Assembly: GCF_030252345.1 (NCBI RefSeq)
Contig: NZ_CP126980.1
Span: 8,131,501-8,195,500 of the forward strand
DNA from: Actinoplanes oblitus
Lineage (GTDB): Bacteria; Actinomycetota; Actinomycetes; Mycobacteriales; Micromonosporaceae
Length of the DNA stretch: 64,000 nt
Direction: 5' to 3'
Position 1 is the stretch's first letter, and the number at the start of each line of letters is the position of its first letter. Positions 63,712 to 64,000 of the stretch are shown here, piece by piece. Made by a program: the position numbers and the translations under genes. Below the pieces are notes generated by a model. The model made no database searches and was not told the DNA's origin. It worked only from the letters and a program-made list of their open reading frames with translations.

Positions 63712-63739
63712 TCGAATGATCTTGAAGTAGATCACTCGA
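63712..63739. promoter_or_regulatory. Palindromic operator upstream of the nuclease gene
   Basis: TCGAATGATCT (63712-63722) and AGATCACTCGA (63729-63739) form an 11-bp inverted repeat with one mismatch and a 6-bp spacer, centred about 30 bp before the ATG. A direct repeat gtgcacagtgcacagtg follows at 63741. The location suggests a repressor site controlling the nuclease gene; the repressor is not encoded next to it on the left. Confidence 0.6.
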
Positions 63740-63874
63740 AGTGCACAGTGCACAGTGGGCCCGCGGTTCCCGGCTGTTCGACCGGGCCGAACTGGCCGTG
63801 AGGACGACCGCAGGAAACCGAGGAGATCCACTAACCTCGTGCTTTAAACTTAAATAAATAACTGGAGCGCTACC

Positions 63875-64000
63875 GTGTCACACCCGTTCCCGCCTCCGCA
63901 CGGCTACACCCCGCACGGCGAACACCCGGCCGGCCAGCCCGCCTATCCGCCGGCGCCCGCCCCCGGCCAGCAGGTGCAGCAGTACCCGCCGCAGTACGGG
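63875..64000 (+). CDS. Pro/Gln/Tyr-rich protein, N-terminal part only
   Basis: From the GTG at 63875 the frame stays open to the window end (42 codons), giving SHPFPPPHGYTPHGEH and QQVQQYPPQYG. A GGAG box lies 9 bp upstream, and the leader at 63841-63862 is AT-rich (ttaaataaataa), unusual here and probably the promoter. Such Pro/Gln/Tyr tails commonly precede membrane domains (DUF4190-, TM2- or RDD-like) in actinobacteria; the rest lies outside the window. Confidence 0.7.
   Translation, partial: MSHPFPPPHGYTPHGEHPAGQPAYPPAPAPGQQVQQYPPQYG

Overview
The window is very GC-rich, has many GTG starts and stop/start overlaps (ATGA, GTGA), and carries several families typical of actinomycetes: an F420-type luciferase-like oxidoreductase, ECF sigma factors of the ECF42 group with DGPF-domain partners, an LCP protein, a PhoP/OmpR-type two-component system and a DtxR/IdeR-like iron box. 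The mix fits a filamentous actinobacterium, most likely Micromonosporaceae (Actinoplanes-like). That placement is an inference from gene content; no 16S rRNA gene is present.

Layout. 1-3.1 kb: envelope glycosyltransferase operon (GT2, GT4, GT-C-like membrane protein). 3.3-6.1 kb: a secreted L-type lectin gene divergent from a repeat-rich surface protein. 6.3-9.9 kb: iron-regulated siderophore-interacting protein, MFS exporter, LCP cell-wall ligase. 9.9-12.6 kb: luciferase-like oxidoreductase and a PMT-type glycosyltransferase. 12.8-18.3 kb: a 1611-residue STAND NTPase with WD40 propeller, then a phosphopantetheinyl transferase. 18.3-28.5 kb: a sugar operon (lipoprotein binding protein, two permeases, GH127 beta-L-arabinofuranosidase, a clan-A-like glycosidase with a carbohydrate-binding module), with two closely related LacI repressors at its two sides and a LacI operator in front. 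28.5-30.7 kb: a repeat-rich accessory stretch with one odd gene. 30.7-35.1 kb: glycogen phosphorylase, a small beta-barrel protein, a sigma factor with a membrane partner. 35.3-41.7 kb: three prepilin-like genes followed by a short UvrA-type ABC ATPase. 41.8-44 kb: MEDS-STAS regulator and an acyl-CoA dehydrogenase. 43.9-49.4 kb: two ECF42/DGPF modules; the first sigma factor carries a decayed tyrosine-recombinase domain at its C-terminus. 49.4-51.6 kb: an ECF sigma gene between two nearly identical 337-bp repeats. 51.8-55.4 kb: a two-component system and a divergent DUF2079 membrane protein. 55.7-56.0 kb: tRNA-Gly/Cys/Val cluster. 56.2-61.6 kb: HtrA-like protease, MoxR ATPase, DUF58 and two VWA proteins in one operon. 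61.8-64 kb: a membrane protein, a solitary Mrr-like nuclease with a palindromic operator, and the start of a Pro-rich protein.

The most unusual points are the ECF42-recombinase fusion with a pair of symmetrical ECF-like promoters upstream of its operon, the 337-bp repeats that bracket a sigma factor gene, and the large number of short tandem-repeat arrays (25 to 81 bp units) in intergenic DNA and at gene ends. All family assignments come from reading translations; no search was run.
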